Shown here: in pieces, positions 7,374 through 15,100 of the stretch | How positions within the stretch are numbered: position 1 is the first letter of the stretch | How the letters are laid out: every line of letters begins with the position of its first letter | Origin: Agromyces ramosus | GTDB taxonomy: Bacteria > Actinomycetota > Actinomycetes > Actinomycetales > Microbacteriaceae | Length of the DNA stretch: 64,000 bases | Assembly (NCBI RefSeq): GCF_004216665.1 | Contig: NZ_SGWY01000004.1 | Span: forward strand, 186,001-250,000 | Direction of reading: 5' to 3' | Notes under the pieces: model-generated | Database searches by the model: none | What the model saw: only the letters and a program-made list of their open reading frames with translations | What the model was told of the DNA's origin: nothing | Made by a program: the position numbers and the translations under genes

Positions 7374-8213
7374 ATGCGCCGGAGTCCTTCTCCCACCGTG
7401 ACGCTCACCCTTGTCGCGACGGTGCTGCTGACCACGGGATGTGCCACGTCAGCCTCGACCGAAGTCGAGGGCCCGCTCGGCATCATCGCCCTCGGGAACT
7501 GGACGGTGACGGGCAAGGGGTCATTGACGCCGGAGACGGCCGACGCGGGGATGTTCGCGGGATCGTGGGTCACGGGAACGAACCCCGGCGTTGGGAGCAT
7601 CTACCAGCGGATGATCGAGCGCCGCCCCGAGACGGACGGGCATGCCGCGAACGCCGGCTCAGGTGGCGCACGGGCATCCGCCCTCGAGGGCCAGGCCTCC
7701 CAGGGCCTCGCCGAGGTGCCCGTTCCCGAGCTCGTGGTCATCGGCGCGATCGGTGGAGACATCCGATGCGACGGGTCGGATGCCGAGAACGTCGCTCAAT
7801 TCGGCGAGGGCATGCGGTCCGCCATCCAAGCCGTGGTCGACGCCTCACCGAAGTCCCGTGTCGTCGTGACGACCCAGGCGGGTCGGCCGGCTCAGAACGA
7901 GGCGATCCTGACCCCGGAACAGGCCCGGAAGTTCGCGGGGAAGGGGCGGTGCGACCTGTACACGCCTGACGGCGCTTGGAACCCGACGGGCGCGGCGTAC
8001 CTGACCGGAGTCATCGAGGCGTACGAGGCCGAGCAGTCACGGGTGTGCGCAGAGTTTCCGCAGTGCTCCGACGACGGGGGCGCCGGTGCCGCGTTCGTGG
8101 CGCTTCCGGAGTACTTCTCCAACGATGACTTCGACCATCTGAATGCAATCGGCCAAGCCGCCTACGCCGATCACGTGTGGCCGGAGCTGGAGGCCGTGCT
8201 CGATGGGGAGTGA
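7374..8213 (+). CDS. SGNH-hydrolase-like lipoprotein with altered active-site block
   Basis: A 279-residue predicted lipoprotein (signal peptide to LLTTGC, Cys23). After cleavage the sequence LGIIALGNWTVTGKGS occupies the place of the SGNH/GDSL block I, where ALGDSxTxG or ALGHSGLTG is usual; here Trp43 replaces the catalytic Ser. Block V looks preserved near the C-terminus as DDFDHLNAIGQAAYADHVW, with the Asp-x-x-His arrangement. It may be a binding protein derived from an esterase. Four Cys in the middle and C-terminal part (for example RCDG, RCDLY, VCAEFPQC) suggest disulfides. A strong GGAGGGAGGA site precedes the ATG. Confidence 0.65.
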   Translation: MRRSPSPTVTLTLVATVLLTTGCATSASTEVEGPLGIIALGNWTVTGKGSLTPETADAGMFAGSWVTGTNPGVGSIYQRMIERRPETDGHAANAGSGGARASALEGQASQGLAEVPVPELVVIGAIGGDIRCDGSDAENVAQFGEGMRSAIQAVVDASPKSRVVVTTQAGRPAQNEAILTPEQARKFAGKGRCDLYTPDGAWNPTGAAYLTGVIEAYEAEQSRVCAEFPQCSDDGGAGAAFVALPEYFSNDDFDHLNAIGQAAYADHVWPELEAVLDGE

Positions 8214-8309
8214 CAACGCGGCTCCGGAGTAGACCATATCCGGACTCGTGGCACCGCGCCTGCGGATGCGACGGCACGCTTGATGAGCATGAACCACCGG
8301 CCGGTCGAC

Positions 8310-8579
8310 CTACCAGACGGTGCCGCCCCCGACCGAGATGCCGCCCCACGTGAGCGCGATGAAGATCGCGGCGAACACGACGGGCGCGATGCCCTTGCCG
8401 CCGCGCGCGAGCCCCTTGAAGAGGGCGATCACGGCGAGGATTGCGGCGACGATCGAGAGGCCGCCGCCGAGGATCAGCCCGATGAACAGCGGGATGGGCA
8501 TGAGCACGAGGCCGGCCAATGCGAACCAGAACGCGGCCCAGGCAGCCGGATTGGAGCGGCGTTCGACGGAGGAGGACAT
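8310..8579 (-). CDS. Small DUF4190-like membrane protein
   Basis: An 89-residue protein with two to three hydrophobic segments (FWFALAGLVLMPIPLFIGLILGG, SIVAAILAVIALFKGLARG and APVVFAAIFIALTWGG). The pattern of a hydrophilic N-terminus followed by AxxAFxLGL-like helices and the GGGLSIVAAILAVIALFKGLAR segment is typical of the DUF4190 group found widely in actinobacteria; function unknown. Convergent with the SGNH-like lipoprotein gene. The ribosome-binding site is weak (GATGATGAAGC). Confidence 0.65.
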   Translation of the reverse strand: MSSSVERRSNPAAWAAFWFALAGLVLMPIPLFIGLILGGGLSIVAAILAVIALFKGLARGGKGIAPVVFAAIFIALTWGGISVGGGTVW

Positions 8580-8802
8580 GCTTCATCATCTCGCGTCCGA
8601 GGCCCGCAGCCCGTGAGACCCGCCCTGCTCGTCCAGCTGCGGCGCCCACTGGAGCATCCCGTGTGGCCACGATCGGACGAGATGGGGTGGCTCGAAGGGC
8701 GGGGGTCATGGTCGCCGTGTGCCAGACGTCGAACTCAACAGACGCTGCCCGCCGCTTCCCCCTCCATCGAGCAGTTCGCATCCATCGCAACTCGGCAGAC
8801 GC

Positions 8803-8834
8803 TTGCGGCGCCTTGCAACATGCAATATATTGCA
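8803..8834 (+). promoter_or_regulatory. Promoter with operator-like palindrome upstream of the hydrolase gene
   Basis: The 332-base spacer 8580-8911 contains an AT-rich perfect 14-base palindrome TGCAATATATTGCA at 8821-8834, with a further TTGCA half-site at 8813. A TATATT -10 hexamer (8826-8831) lies inside the palindrome and TTGCGG (8803-8808) is a plausible -35 with a 17-base spacer. A dimeric repressor bound here would cover the -10. Regulator identity is unknown; none is encoded next door. The transcript would have a leader of ~70 bases before the ATG at 8912. Nothing else is seen in the spacer. Confidence 0.6.
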
Positions 8835-8911
8835 CATCGGAAACGGCAATCGCCGCCTCGAATCGAGATCCGCTTGGGTAGAGCCCGGCGAGAGAAGACG
8901 GGAAGAGCAAC

Positions 8912-9622
8912 ATGGACACCACCGATCAGGAGACCAAGAACGTCGTGCTGGTGCACGGAGCGTTCGCTGATGGCTCGGGATGGCGGGGCGTGTACGACAA
9001 CCTGACGGCTCGGGGCTACCGGGTCACGATCGTGCAGAACCCGCTCACCTCGCTGGAGAACGACGTCGCGGCCACCACGAGGGTGCTCGACCTGCAGGAC
9101 GGGCCGACGATCCTCGTCGGCCATTCCTGGGGTGGCACGGTGATCACCGAGGCCGGCAACCATCCCGCGGTCGCCGGACTGGTCTACGTATCGGCGCTCG
9201 CCCCGGACAGCGGCGAGAACACCTCGCAGCAGTACGAAGGGTTCGCGCCCACTCCGAACTTCGTCATCGACGTCGTCGACGACGGATTCGGCTTCCTCAA
9301 CCGCGACACCTTCAAGATCGGGTTCGCCGCCGATGCCAGTGACGCGGATGCCGCGTTCCTTCGCGACGCGCAGGTGCCGATCAACATGTCAGCCTTCGCC
9401 ACCCCGGTGAAGCAGGCGGCTTGGCGCGACAAGCCCAGCTGGGCGGTCATCGCGACGGAGGACATGTCCTTCGACCAGGCGATGCTGCAGCACATGGCGA
9501 CGCGCGCCGGCGCAGAGATCACCCACGTCTCGGCCAGCCACGCCGTGTTCATGACGCAGTCCGGCGTCGTCTCCAACGTGATCGTCACCGCCGCACAGCA
9601 CGCTGCCGGCAGCGCCGGCTGA
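8912..9622 (+). CDS. Alpha/beta hydrolase (EstC/pyrethroid-hydrolase-like)
   Basis: A 236-residue cytoplasmic serine hydrolase of the alpha/beta fold. Motifs are VVLVHGAFADGSGWRGVY (oxyanion loop), GHSWGG with nucleophile Ser72, ATEDMSFD carrying the likely acid, and SASHAVFMTQ with the catalytic His. This matches the group of small hydrolases annotated as esterase or pyrethroid hydrolase, often induced by hydrophobic or electrophilic compounds and controlled by TetR- or MarR-like repressors; substrate is not predictable. GGAAGAG precedes the ATG. The palindrome overlapping its -10 suggests tight, inducible control. Confidence 0.85.
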   Translation: MDTTDQETKNVVLVHGAFADGSGWRGVYDNLTARGYRVTIVQNPLTSLENDVAATTRVLDLQDGPTILVGHSWGGTVITEAGNHPAVAGLVYVSALAPDSGENTSQQYEGFAPTPNFVIDVVDDGFGFLNRDTFKIGFAADASDADAAFLRDAQVPINMSAFATPVKQAAWRDKPSWAVIATEDMSFDQAMLQHMATRAGAEITHVSASHAVFMTQSGVVSNVIVTAAQHAAGSAG

Positions 9623-9701
9623 ACACACCACGACAGTTCCCACCCTCGGGCCGGCTCGCGCGCGTCGCCTGAGCCGGCCCGAACTCCCCAGGAGTTGCCG
9701 C

Positions 9702-10379
9702 ATGTCCATCACGCCGTTTCAGGTGACGCTGTGGATCGAGCTCGTCGCTGCCGGACTCGGCGGCCTCCAAGGCGCCCTGTTCGCCGCGGGCGAGAGACAT
9801 CGCCGCATCGACGTGCTCGGCGTCATCGTGATTGGCCTTACCGTCGCCCTCGGAGGAAGCCTCCTCCGCGACGTCGTGCTCAATCAGCCGCCCGTCGTCG
9901 TCTGGATGAACTGGTACCTGCTGGTGGCGGGCGCATCCGCGATCCTCGGCATGGTACTGCAGCCGCTGTTCACGCGAGCGGACTGGCTGATCACCGTGCT
10001 CGACGCGGTCGTGATGGGACTGTTCGGCGCGGTCGGCGCCTCGAAGGCGCTCTCGCTGGGCGTCGGTGAAGCCGGGGCGCTGGTGGTCGGCGTCATCGGA
10101 GCCGTCGGGGGCGGAATGCTGCGCGACATCCTCCTGAATGTGCCGATCTCCTTCCTCCACGTCGGCACGCTCTATGCCGTCGCTTCCGGAGCCGGCGCCG
10201 GCGCGCTCATCCTGCTCGCAGAGTTCGGCACGCCGATCCCGATCGCAGGCGTCATCTGCGTGGTGGTCACCACATCGGTGCGTCTGGCCGCCCTCCTCCT
10301 CGGGTGGACCTTCCCCGAGCAGCGCGCGATCCGCCCTCGGCGACCGAAGGCACCGTCGCCCCCCGAACGCGCCATCTGA
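9702..10379 (+). CDS. TRIC-family (UPF0126) cation channel protein
   Basis: A 225-residue membrane protein of the prokaryotic TRIC/UPF0126 family (formerly YadS-like), thought to be a trimeric monovalent cation channel. It is built of two homologous three-helix halves, each with the signature glycine-rich motif: GGSLLRDVVLNQPP in the first half and GGGMLRDILLNVPISFL in the second. Seven hydrophobic segments are visible and the C-terminus is basic and Pro-rich. AGGAG lies nine bases before the ATG. It is 79 bases after the hydrolase gene and could share its transcript. Confidence 0.88.
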   Translation: MSITPFQVTLWIELVAAGLGGLQGALFAAGERHRRIDVLGVIVIGLTVALGGSLLRDVVLNQPPVVVWMNWYLLVAGASAILGMVLQPLFTRADWLITVLDAVVMGLFGAVGASKALSLGVGEAGALVVGVIGAVGGGMLRDILLNVPISFLHVGTLYAVASGAGAGALILLAEFGTPIPIAGVICVVVTTSVRLAALLLGWTFPEQRAIRPRRPKAPSPPERAI

Positions 10380-10607
10380 AACGCCATCCGAGTATCGATG
10401 TCGCGCCCGAATGGAGTCGAAATCCGAAGGAGCCGCACGGCTGCTGAAGACCTTGGCCCTGTCACGTGGAGCACCCTCCGCCAGATGGAGTTTGCCGCCG
10501 CGATGATCGCCTCGACCAGTCCGTGAAATGCCCGGTGATGGCGGCCGACCCCCTGCAGCCGAGTCGGCGCGGTCCCCGACATGTCGCGGATACGCCGAGT
10601 CGGCCGG

Positions 10608-11987
10608 CTAGACCTGCACCATGTCGGTGAACCGCGAGAAGTGGCCGTGGAACGCCACCGTGATGGTGCGGGTGGGGCCGTTGCGGTGCTTCGCGACGAT
10701 GAGGTCCGCCTCGCCCGCACGGGGGCTGTCGCGCTCGTAGGCGGACTCTCGGTGCAGGAGGATCACCATGTCGGCATCCTGCTCGATCGAGCCCGATTCG
10801 CGCAGGTCGGAGAGCGCCGGCATCTTGTCGGCGCGCTGCTCGGGCCCACGATTCAGCTGTGACAGGGCGATCACGGGCACCTGCAGCTCCTTGGCGAGCA
10901 GCTTGAGCGCACGTGAGAACTCGGAGACCTCCTGCTGGCGGCTCTCGACGCGCTTGCCGCTCGTCATGAGCTGGAGGTAATCGATGACGACCATCTTGAG
11001 ACCCACGCGCTGCTTGAGCCGCCGGCATTTCGCCCGGATCTCGACGAGGGTCATGTTCGGGGAGTCGTCGATGTAGAGCGGCGCATCGTTGATGCGACCG
11101 CGCGTCGAGGCGATGGTCGTCCAGTCGCGGGAGTCGACGGTGCCCTTGCGCATCATCTGCAGGGGAACGGATGCCTCGGCCGAGAGCAGGCGCATGGCGA
11201 TCTCGCTCTTGCCCATCTCGAGGGAGAAGAGGATCGACGGCAGGTCGTGGTGGATGGACGCGGCGCGCGCGAAGTCGAGCGCGAGCGTGGACTTGCCCAT
11301 CGCGGGACGGGCGGCGACGATGATCATCTGCCCCGGGTGGAAGCCGTTCGTGAGCTCGTCGAGGTCGGCGAATCCGGTCGGAACGCCGGTGAACTTGCCG
11401 TCGGTGTGCTTGGCCGCCTCGATCTCGTCGATCGCCGCGGTGACCGCGTCGGTGAGCGGAACGTAGTCCTCGCTCTCGGTGGATCCGGTGACCCCGTAGA
11501 TCTCGGCCTGGGCGTTATTGACGAGCTCGGTGACCTCGCCCTCGCCCGCGTAGCCCATCTGCACGATGCGCGTGCCGGCCTCGACCAGGCGGCGAAGCAG
11601 TGCGCGCTCGGCGACGATCGACGCGTAGTAGCCCGCATTCGCCGCCGTGGGCACGAGGCTCGTGAGCGTGTGCAGATACTCGACCCCGCCTGCGCGCTGC
11701 AGCTCGCCGGTCTTGGTGAGCTCGTCGGTGACCGCGATGACGTCGGTGGGCTCGCCATGGGAGTACAGCGAGAGGATCGCGTTGAAGACGACCTCGTGCT
11801 TGGGCACGTAGAAGTCGATGCCGCGCACGGTCTCGATGACGTCGGCGACGGCGTCCTTCGAGAGCATCATTCCCCCGAGCGCGCTCTGCTCTGCCAGCAG
11901 GTCGTGCGGGGGGGTGCGTTCACCCCTGCGAGCCTCGCCGTCGTCGATCGGCCCGGCGATCCCGATGTGCGCGATCGACAACTCCAT
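10608..11987 (-). CDS. dnaB: Replicative DNA helicase DnaB
   Basis: Hexameric 5'-3' helicase that opens the fork and binds primase. It has 459 residues, a standard length, with no intein. The N-terminal DnaB domain (AEQSALGGMMLSKDAV) is followed by the RecA-like motor with Walker A ARPAMGKST at residues 226-234, SLEMGKSEIAMRLLSAE, Walker B-region VIDYLQLM and the late motifs ALSQLNRGPEQRADKMP and LSDLRESGSIEQDAD. The ATG has GGAGGTC directly before it. It lies downstream of the rpsF operon on the same strand but is separated by 612 bases containing DnaA boxes and a terminator. The spacer 10380-10607 beyond its stop shows nothing I recognise. Confidence 0.97.
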   Translation of the reverse strand: MELSIAHIGIAGPIDDGEARRGERTPPHDLLAEQSALGGMMLSKDAVADVIETVRGIDFYVPKHEVVFNAILSLYSHGEPTDVIAVTDELTKTGELQRAGGVEYLHTLTSLVPTAANAGYYASIVAERALLRRLVEAGTRIVQMGYAGEGEVTELVNNAQAEIYGVTGSTESEDYVPLTDAVTAAIDEIEAAKHTDGKFTGVPTGFADLDELTNGFHPGQMIIVAARPAMGKSTLALDFARAASIHHDLPSILFSLEMGKSEIAMRLLSAEASVPLQMMRKGTVDSRDWTTIASTRGRINDAPLYIDDSPNMTLVEIRAKCRRLKQRVGLKMVVIDYLQLMTSGKRVESRQQEVSEFSRALKLLAKELQVPVIALSQLNRGPEQRADKMPALSDLRESGSIEQDADMVILLHRESAYERDSPRAGEADLIVAKHRNGPTRTITVAFHGHFSRFTDMVQV

Positions 11988-12138
11988 GACCTCCGATAGG
12001 CTCCGCCAGCTGAGTGCTCAGCGCCCGCAACTCAGTGTGGCCGGAGCCTCTGACATGGGCTGACCGACCGGGGGAAACCCGCTGATCGAAGGACGCTGCT
12101 TCACGGTATGGGAGGCTCGTCCCCAGCACAACCCAGCC

Positions 12139-12327
12139 TGTGGATAACTCTGGGGACAAACTGCGCGAAACGCCGCAGAATGTGTGCACACTGCCTGTGG
12201 AAAACTGTGGAGAAGTGGCGAATTACACGGGTTGAATTCAGTATTGACCAGCCGTTTCCTGTTTCCACACCTGTGGGGGAAAACTTCTTCAGAAGTCCAC
12301 GGCGGGTGTGGGAACGCCTGTGCACAA
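12139..12327. other. DnaA-box cluster between rplI and dnaB
   Basis: The 612-base spacer 11988-12599 holds a perfect DnaA box (TTATCCACA, minus strand, 12139-12147) and several 9-mers one base off: TTGTCCCCA-type at 12151, TTTTCCACA at 12196, TTCTCCACA at 12206 and TTGTGCACA at 12319, plus weaker matches at 12261 and 12272. A 10-base palindrome GTGTGCACAC lies at 12182. The density is like that in the dnaA-dnaN spacer, 23 kb away. An open frame across 12108-12380 looks fortuitous. Possible roles are DnaA titration or DnaA control of dnaB. Confidence 0.6.
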
Positions 12328-12550
12328 CCATCACAGGAAACACCGAGCCTCAGGTTGCGTCCGACCGCTCGCGGTGGTAGACCGGTCCAGTCGGAATCCG
12401 TGGGGGCCGGCCGTCGAGGGAGACGGTCGGGCGGGTCGATGACGCCCTCGCGGGCGTCCCGAACATCGCTCCTGCGCGCGTCGCCGCCCGCAGCGTTCAT
12501 CGCGCCTCTGAGAACCTCGGCTACGGTGAAGGTCCGTCGACGACGACGAA

Positions 12551-12582
12551 ACGGCGGCCCGGGCCGAAGCCCGAACCGCCGT
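12551..12582 (-). terminator. Rho-independent terminator of the rpsF operon
   Basis: On the minus strand ACGGCGG-TT-CGGGC pairs with GCCCG-GG-CCGCCGT around a TTCG loop: 12 pairs with one internal mismatch, followed by TTTCGTCGTCG. It begins 18 bases after the rplI stop, as expected for the end of rpsF-ssb-rpsR-rplI. Confidence 0.75.
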
Positions 12583-12599
12583 CTGCGTGGGTGTGCGAA

Positions 12600-13052
12600 T
12601 TACTTCGCAGCGACCACCTGGAGGGTGATCGTGGCCGAGACCTCGTCGCGGAGGCGAACGGTCGCCTCGTGCTCGCCGACCGCCTTGATGGGGGTGGGGA
12701 TCTCGATCTTGCGCTTGTCGAGCTCGCCGAGGCCGGCGGCCTGGACCGCAGCCGCGACATCCGCCGTCTTGACGGAGCCGAAGAGACGGCCGCCGAGGCC
12801 GGCCTTGACGGTCAGCTTGACCTTGGCCGACTCGAGCTTGGCCTTGAGGGACTGGGCGTCCTCGAGCGAGTGCAGCTCGCGGGCCGCTCGCGCGGCCTTG
12901 ATCTGCTCGACCTGCTTCTGGCCGCCGCGGGTCCACGGCGTCGCGAAGCCCTTGGGGACCAGGTAGTTGCGCGCGTAGCCGTTCTTGACCTCGACCACGT
13001 CGCCGGCGGTGCCGAGGCCGGTGACCTCGTGCGTGAGAATAACCTTTGCCAT
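12600..13052 (-). CDS. rplI: 50S ribosomal protein L9
   Basis: Binds 23S rRNA near the L1 stalk base. The protein has 150 residues with the conserved N-terminal domain [36 protein letters not shown], the long connecting helix and the C-terminal domain containing [17 protein letters not shown]. The start is fixed by AAGGAG eight bases ahead of the ATG. Last gene of the rpsF-ssb-rpsR-rplI operon, 11 bases after rpsR. Confidence 0.98.
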   Translation of the reverse strand: MAKVILTHEVTGLGTAGDVVEVKNGYARNYLVPKGFATPWTRGGQKQVEQIKAARAARELHSLEDAQSLKAKLESAKVKLTVKAGLGGRLFGSVKTADVAAAVQAAGLGELDKRKIEIPTPIKAVGEHEATVRLRDEVSATITLQVVAAK

Positions 13053-13063
13053 TGTCGTGCTCC

Positions 13064-13324
13064 TTAGCGGCCGGAGCCCGAGTAGGGCAGGAGGGCCATC
13101 TCGCGCGCGTTCTTCACGGCGCGGGCGATGAGGCGCTGCTCCTGCACGGAGACACCGGTGATGCGACGGGCGCGGATCTTCCCACGCTCCGAGATGAACT
13201 TGCGAAGGGTGGCGACATCCTTGTAGTCGATGACGCCGACCTTGATGGACTTCGCCGGGGCGGCGTTCTTCGCGCCCTTCCCGCGGCTCGGCTTGCGGCG
13301 GTCGCCGCTGCTCTTTCCAGCCAT
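13064..13324 (-). CDS. rpsR: 30S ribosomal protein S18
   Basis: Small-subunit platform protein that pairs with S6. It has 86 residues with a basic N-terminus rich in Lys/Gly and the conserved core [32 protein letters not shown] and [14 protein letters not shown]. It lacks the Cys-rich zinc-binding N-terminus seen in zinc-dependent S18 copies, so this is the zinc-independent type. It is third in its operon, between ssb and rplI. Confidence 0.97.
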   Translation of the reverse strand: MAGKSSGDRRKPSRGKGAKNAAPAKSIKVGVIDYKDVATLRKFISERGKIRARRITGVSVQEQRLIARAVKNAREMALLPYSGSGR

Positions 13325-13369
13325 TGGTTTTCCTGTCTTGTGGATGCGAGTCGCGAGACCCGCTGAATA

Positions 13370-13879
13370 TTAGAAGGGGGTCTCGTCGCCGTAGCTGGTG
13401 CCCGGCGTGTTCCAGACGTCGCCGCCGCCCGACTGGGCTGCGGGAGCGCTGGGCGCCCACGCGTCGTCGGACTGGCCGCCCCCGAAGGAGCCGCCGCCGA
13501 CCGCGCCGCGGTTGGACTGGGCGCGCGTCACCGACGCGGTGGCGTAGCGCAGGCTCGGACCGATCTCGTCGATCTCGAGCTCGATGGTGGTGCGCTTCTC
13601 GCCTTCCTTCGTCTCGTAGGAACGCTGCTTGAGACGCCCGGAAGCGATGACCCGGGAACCCTTGGTGAGTGAACCGGCGACGTGCTCGGCGAATTCACGC
13701 CAGACGCTCGCGCGCAGGAACAGCGCTTCACCGTCCTTCCACTCGTTCGCCTGACGGTCGAACGTGCGGGGAGTGGACGCGATGGTGAAGTTGGCAACCG
13801 CCAGCCCGTTCTGCGTGTAGCGCAGCTCGGGATCTGCAGTGAGGTTGCCCACCACGGTGATGATGGTCTCGCCGGCCAT
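13370..13879 (-). CDS. ssb: Single-stranded DNA-binding protein
   Basis: Tetrameric ssDNA-binding protein for replication, repair and recombination, 169 residues. The OB fold spans residues 1-110 ([25 protein letters not shown], then [24 protein letters not shown]). A Gly/Ser-rich disordered linker follows and ends in the acidic tip DETPF that recruits partner proteins, close to the usual DDIPF. It lies between rpsF and rpsR. Confidence 0.97.
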   Translation of the reverse strand: MAGETIITVVGNLTADPELRYTQNGLAVANFTIASTPRTFDRQANEWKDGEALFLRASVWREFAEHVAGSLTKGSRVIASGRLKQRSYETKEGEKRTTIELEIDEIGPSLRYATASVTRAQSNRGAVGGGSFGGGQSDDAWAPSAPAAQSGGGDVWNTPGTSYGDETPF

Positions 13880-13884
13880 GAGGA

Positions 13885-14298
13885 CTAGGCGTCCTTCGAG
13901 GCGGGGGCCTTGGCGGCCGCGGCAGCCTTCGCGCCGGCCTTCGCGGACGCGGCGGCCTTCTTGGCGGCCTTCTCCTCCTGGGCCTTCGCGTGAGCGGCGA
14001 CCTGGGCGATGGCCTCCTCGGCGCGGAGCACCTTCGTGCGCATGACGGCCTCGCTGAGGTTCAGCTGGCGGTCGAGCTCGTTGGTGGTCGCGGACTCGGC
14101 GGTGAAGTCCACGACGGCGTAGATACCCTCGGACTTCTTGTTGATCTCGTAGGCCAGACGACGACGTCCCCAGATGTCGACCTTGTCGACGGTGCCGCCA
14201 TCATTGCGGATGACGTTGAGGAACTTGTCAAGGCTGGGAGCAACGGTGCGCTCGTCGATCTCGGGATCGAGGATGACCATCAGCTCGTACTGGTGCAT
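13885..14298 (-). CDS. rpsF: 30S ribosomal protein S6
   Basis: Platform protein of the 30S subunit. It has 137 residues; the core ([18 protein letters not shown] through RTKVLRAE) is standard, while the C-terminal ~35 residues form an Ala/Lys-rich helix-like extension ([20 protein letters not shown]), as in several actinobacteria. First gene of the operon, five bases ahead of ssb; GGAGG lies upstream of the ATG. Confidence 0.97.
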   Translation of the reverse strand: MHQYELMVILDPEIDERTVAPSLDKFLNVIRNDGGTVDKVDIWGRRRLAYEINKKSEGIYAVVDFTAESATTNELDRQLNLSEAVMRTKVLRAEEAIAQVAAHAKAQEEKAAKKAAASAKAGAKAAAAAKAPASKDA

Positions 14299-14454
14299 GA
14301 CTAACCCACCTCCTTCGGACTCAAACGGCTACAGGATCTCTGCAGCAGGAGGGTTGTGCATACGTCGCGTCGTGGAGGCCGCGCAATGCGGCACACGGGC
14401 AACCTTGGCAGTCTAGCGGATTCCTCACCTTGACCGCGACTCGGGCTGTCGGCC

Positions 14455-14460
14455 TACGCT
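14455..14460 (+). promoter_or_regulatory. -10 element of a probably leaderless transcript
   Basis: TACGCT ends six bases before the GTG at 14467, and no ribosome-binding site is visible, which suggests that transcription begins at the start codon. Confidence 0.45.
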
Positions 14461-14466
14461 GGCCAC

Positions 14467-15078
14467 GTGGAGACCACCGCGGAACTCGCCGCCCGGTTCG
14501 ACGAACGTGCGGCGACCTACGACGACTCGGCGATGCATCGCGGACTCGCGCAGGCGGTGGCCGACTTCGTTCGGCTCGGCGCCGTGCGCGACCTCCTCGA
14601 CGTGGGGACTGGCACCGGCCTCGTGCTGCGGTCGCTGCCGTCGGGCCCCTGGCGCCTCGCGGGCGTCGACCTTTCGGCCGGGATGATCGCCGTCGCCCGG
14701 GCCGCGCTCCCGAGTGCGGACTTCGAGGTCGGGGACGCCACGCACCTCGACGCTTCGGACGGCTCGTACGACGTGGTCACGTGCTCGACGGTGCTGCACC
14801 TCGTGCCCGATCCGGCGGCGGCGATGCGGGAGTGGCGCCGGGTCCTGCGTCCGGGCGGTTGCGTCATCGTCGCGAGCTTCGCGGACGACAGTCCGGGAAG
14901 GCACGGTCGCGGCGGCCCGGAGGCGCACGCGCCGTTCGGCTCGCCCGAGGCCCTCGGGCGCCTCGGCGAGGCATCCGGATTCATCGTCGACCGCGTCGCC
15001 GAATGGCAGCAGGAGGACGCCGACGGAACCCCCGAGTACCGCTGCCTGATCGCGGAGTTCGTTCCCGCGGAGCCCTGA
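14467..15078 (+). CDS. Class I SAM-dependent methyltransferase
   Basis: A 203-residue methyltransferase with a Rossmann-like fold. Motif I is LLDVGTGTGLVL, followed by the acidic VDLS after the second strand, VGDATHLD (motif II region), DVVTCSTVLHLVPDP (motif IV) and VLRPGGCVIVASF (motif V). It belongs to the broad Methyltransf_11/25 group, and its substrate cannot be inferred. It stands alone between the rpsF operon and the convergent cca gene. The GTG start is supported by the -10 element six bases upstream. Confidence 0.85.
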   Translation: METTAELAARFDERAATYDDSAMHRGLAQAVADFVRLGAVRDLLDVGTGTGLVLRSLPSGPWRLAGVDLSAGMIAVARAALPSADFEVGDATHLDASDGSYDVVTCSTVLHLVPDPAAAMREWRRVLRPGGCVIVASFADDSPGRHGRGGPEAHAPFGSPEALGRLGEASGFIVDRVAEWQQEDADGTPEYRCLIAEFVPAEP

Positions 15079-15100
15079 GCCCGGTCGGCTCGGCCGCGCA

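Noticed and set aside
12108..12380. A 90-codon open frame in the rplI-dnaB spacer
   Set aside because: It overlaps the DnaA-box cluster, shows no domain and has no ribosome-binding site.
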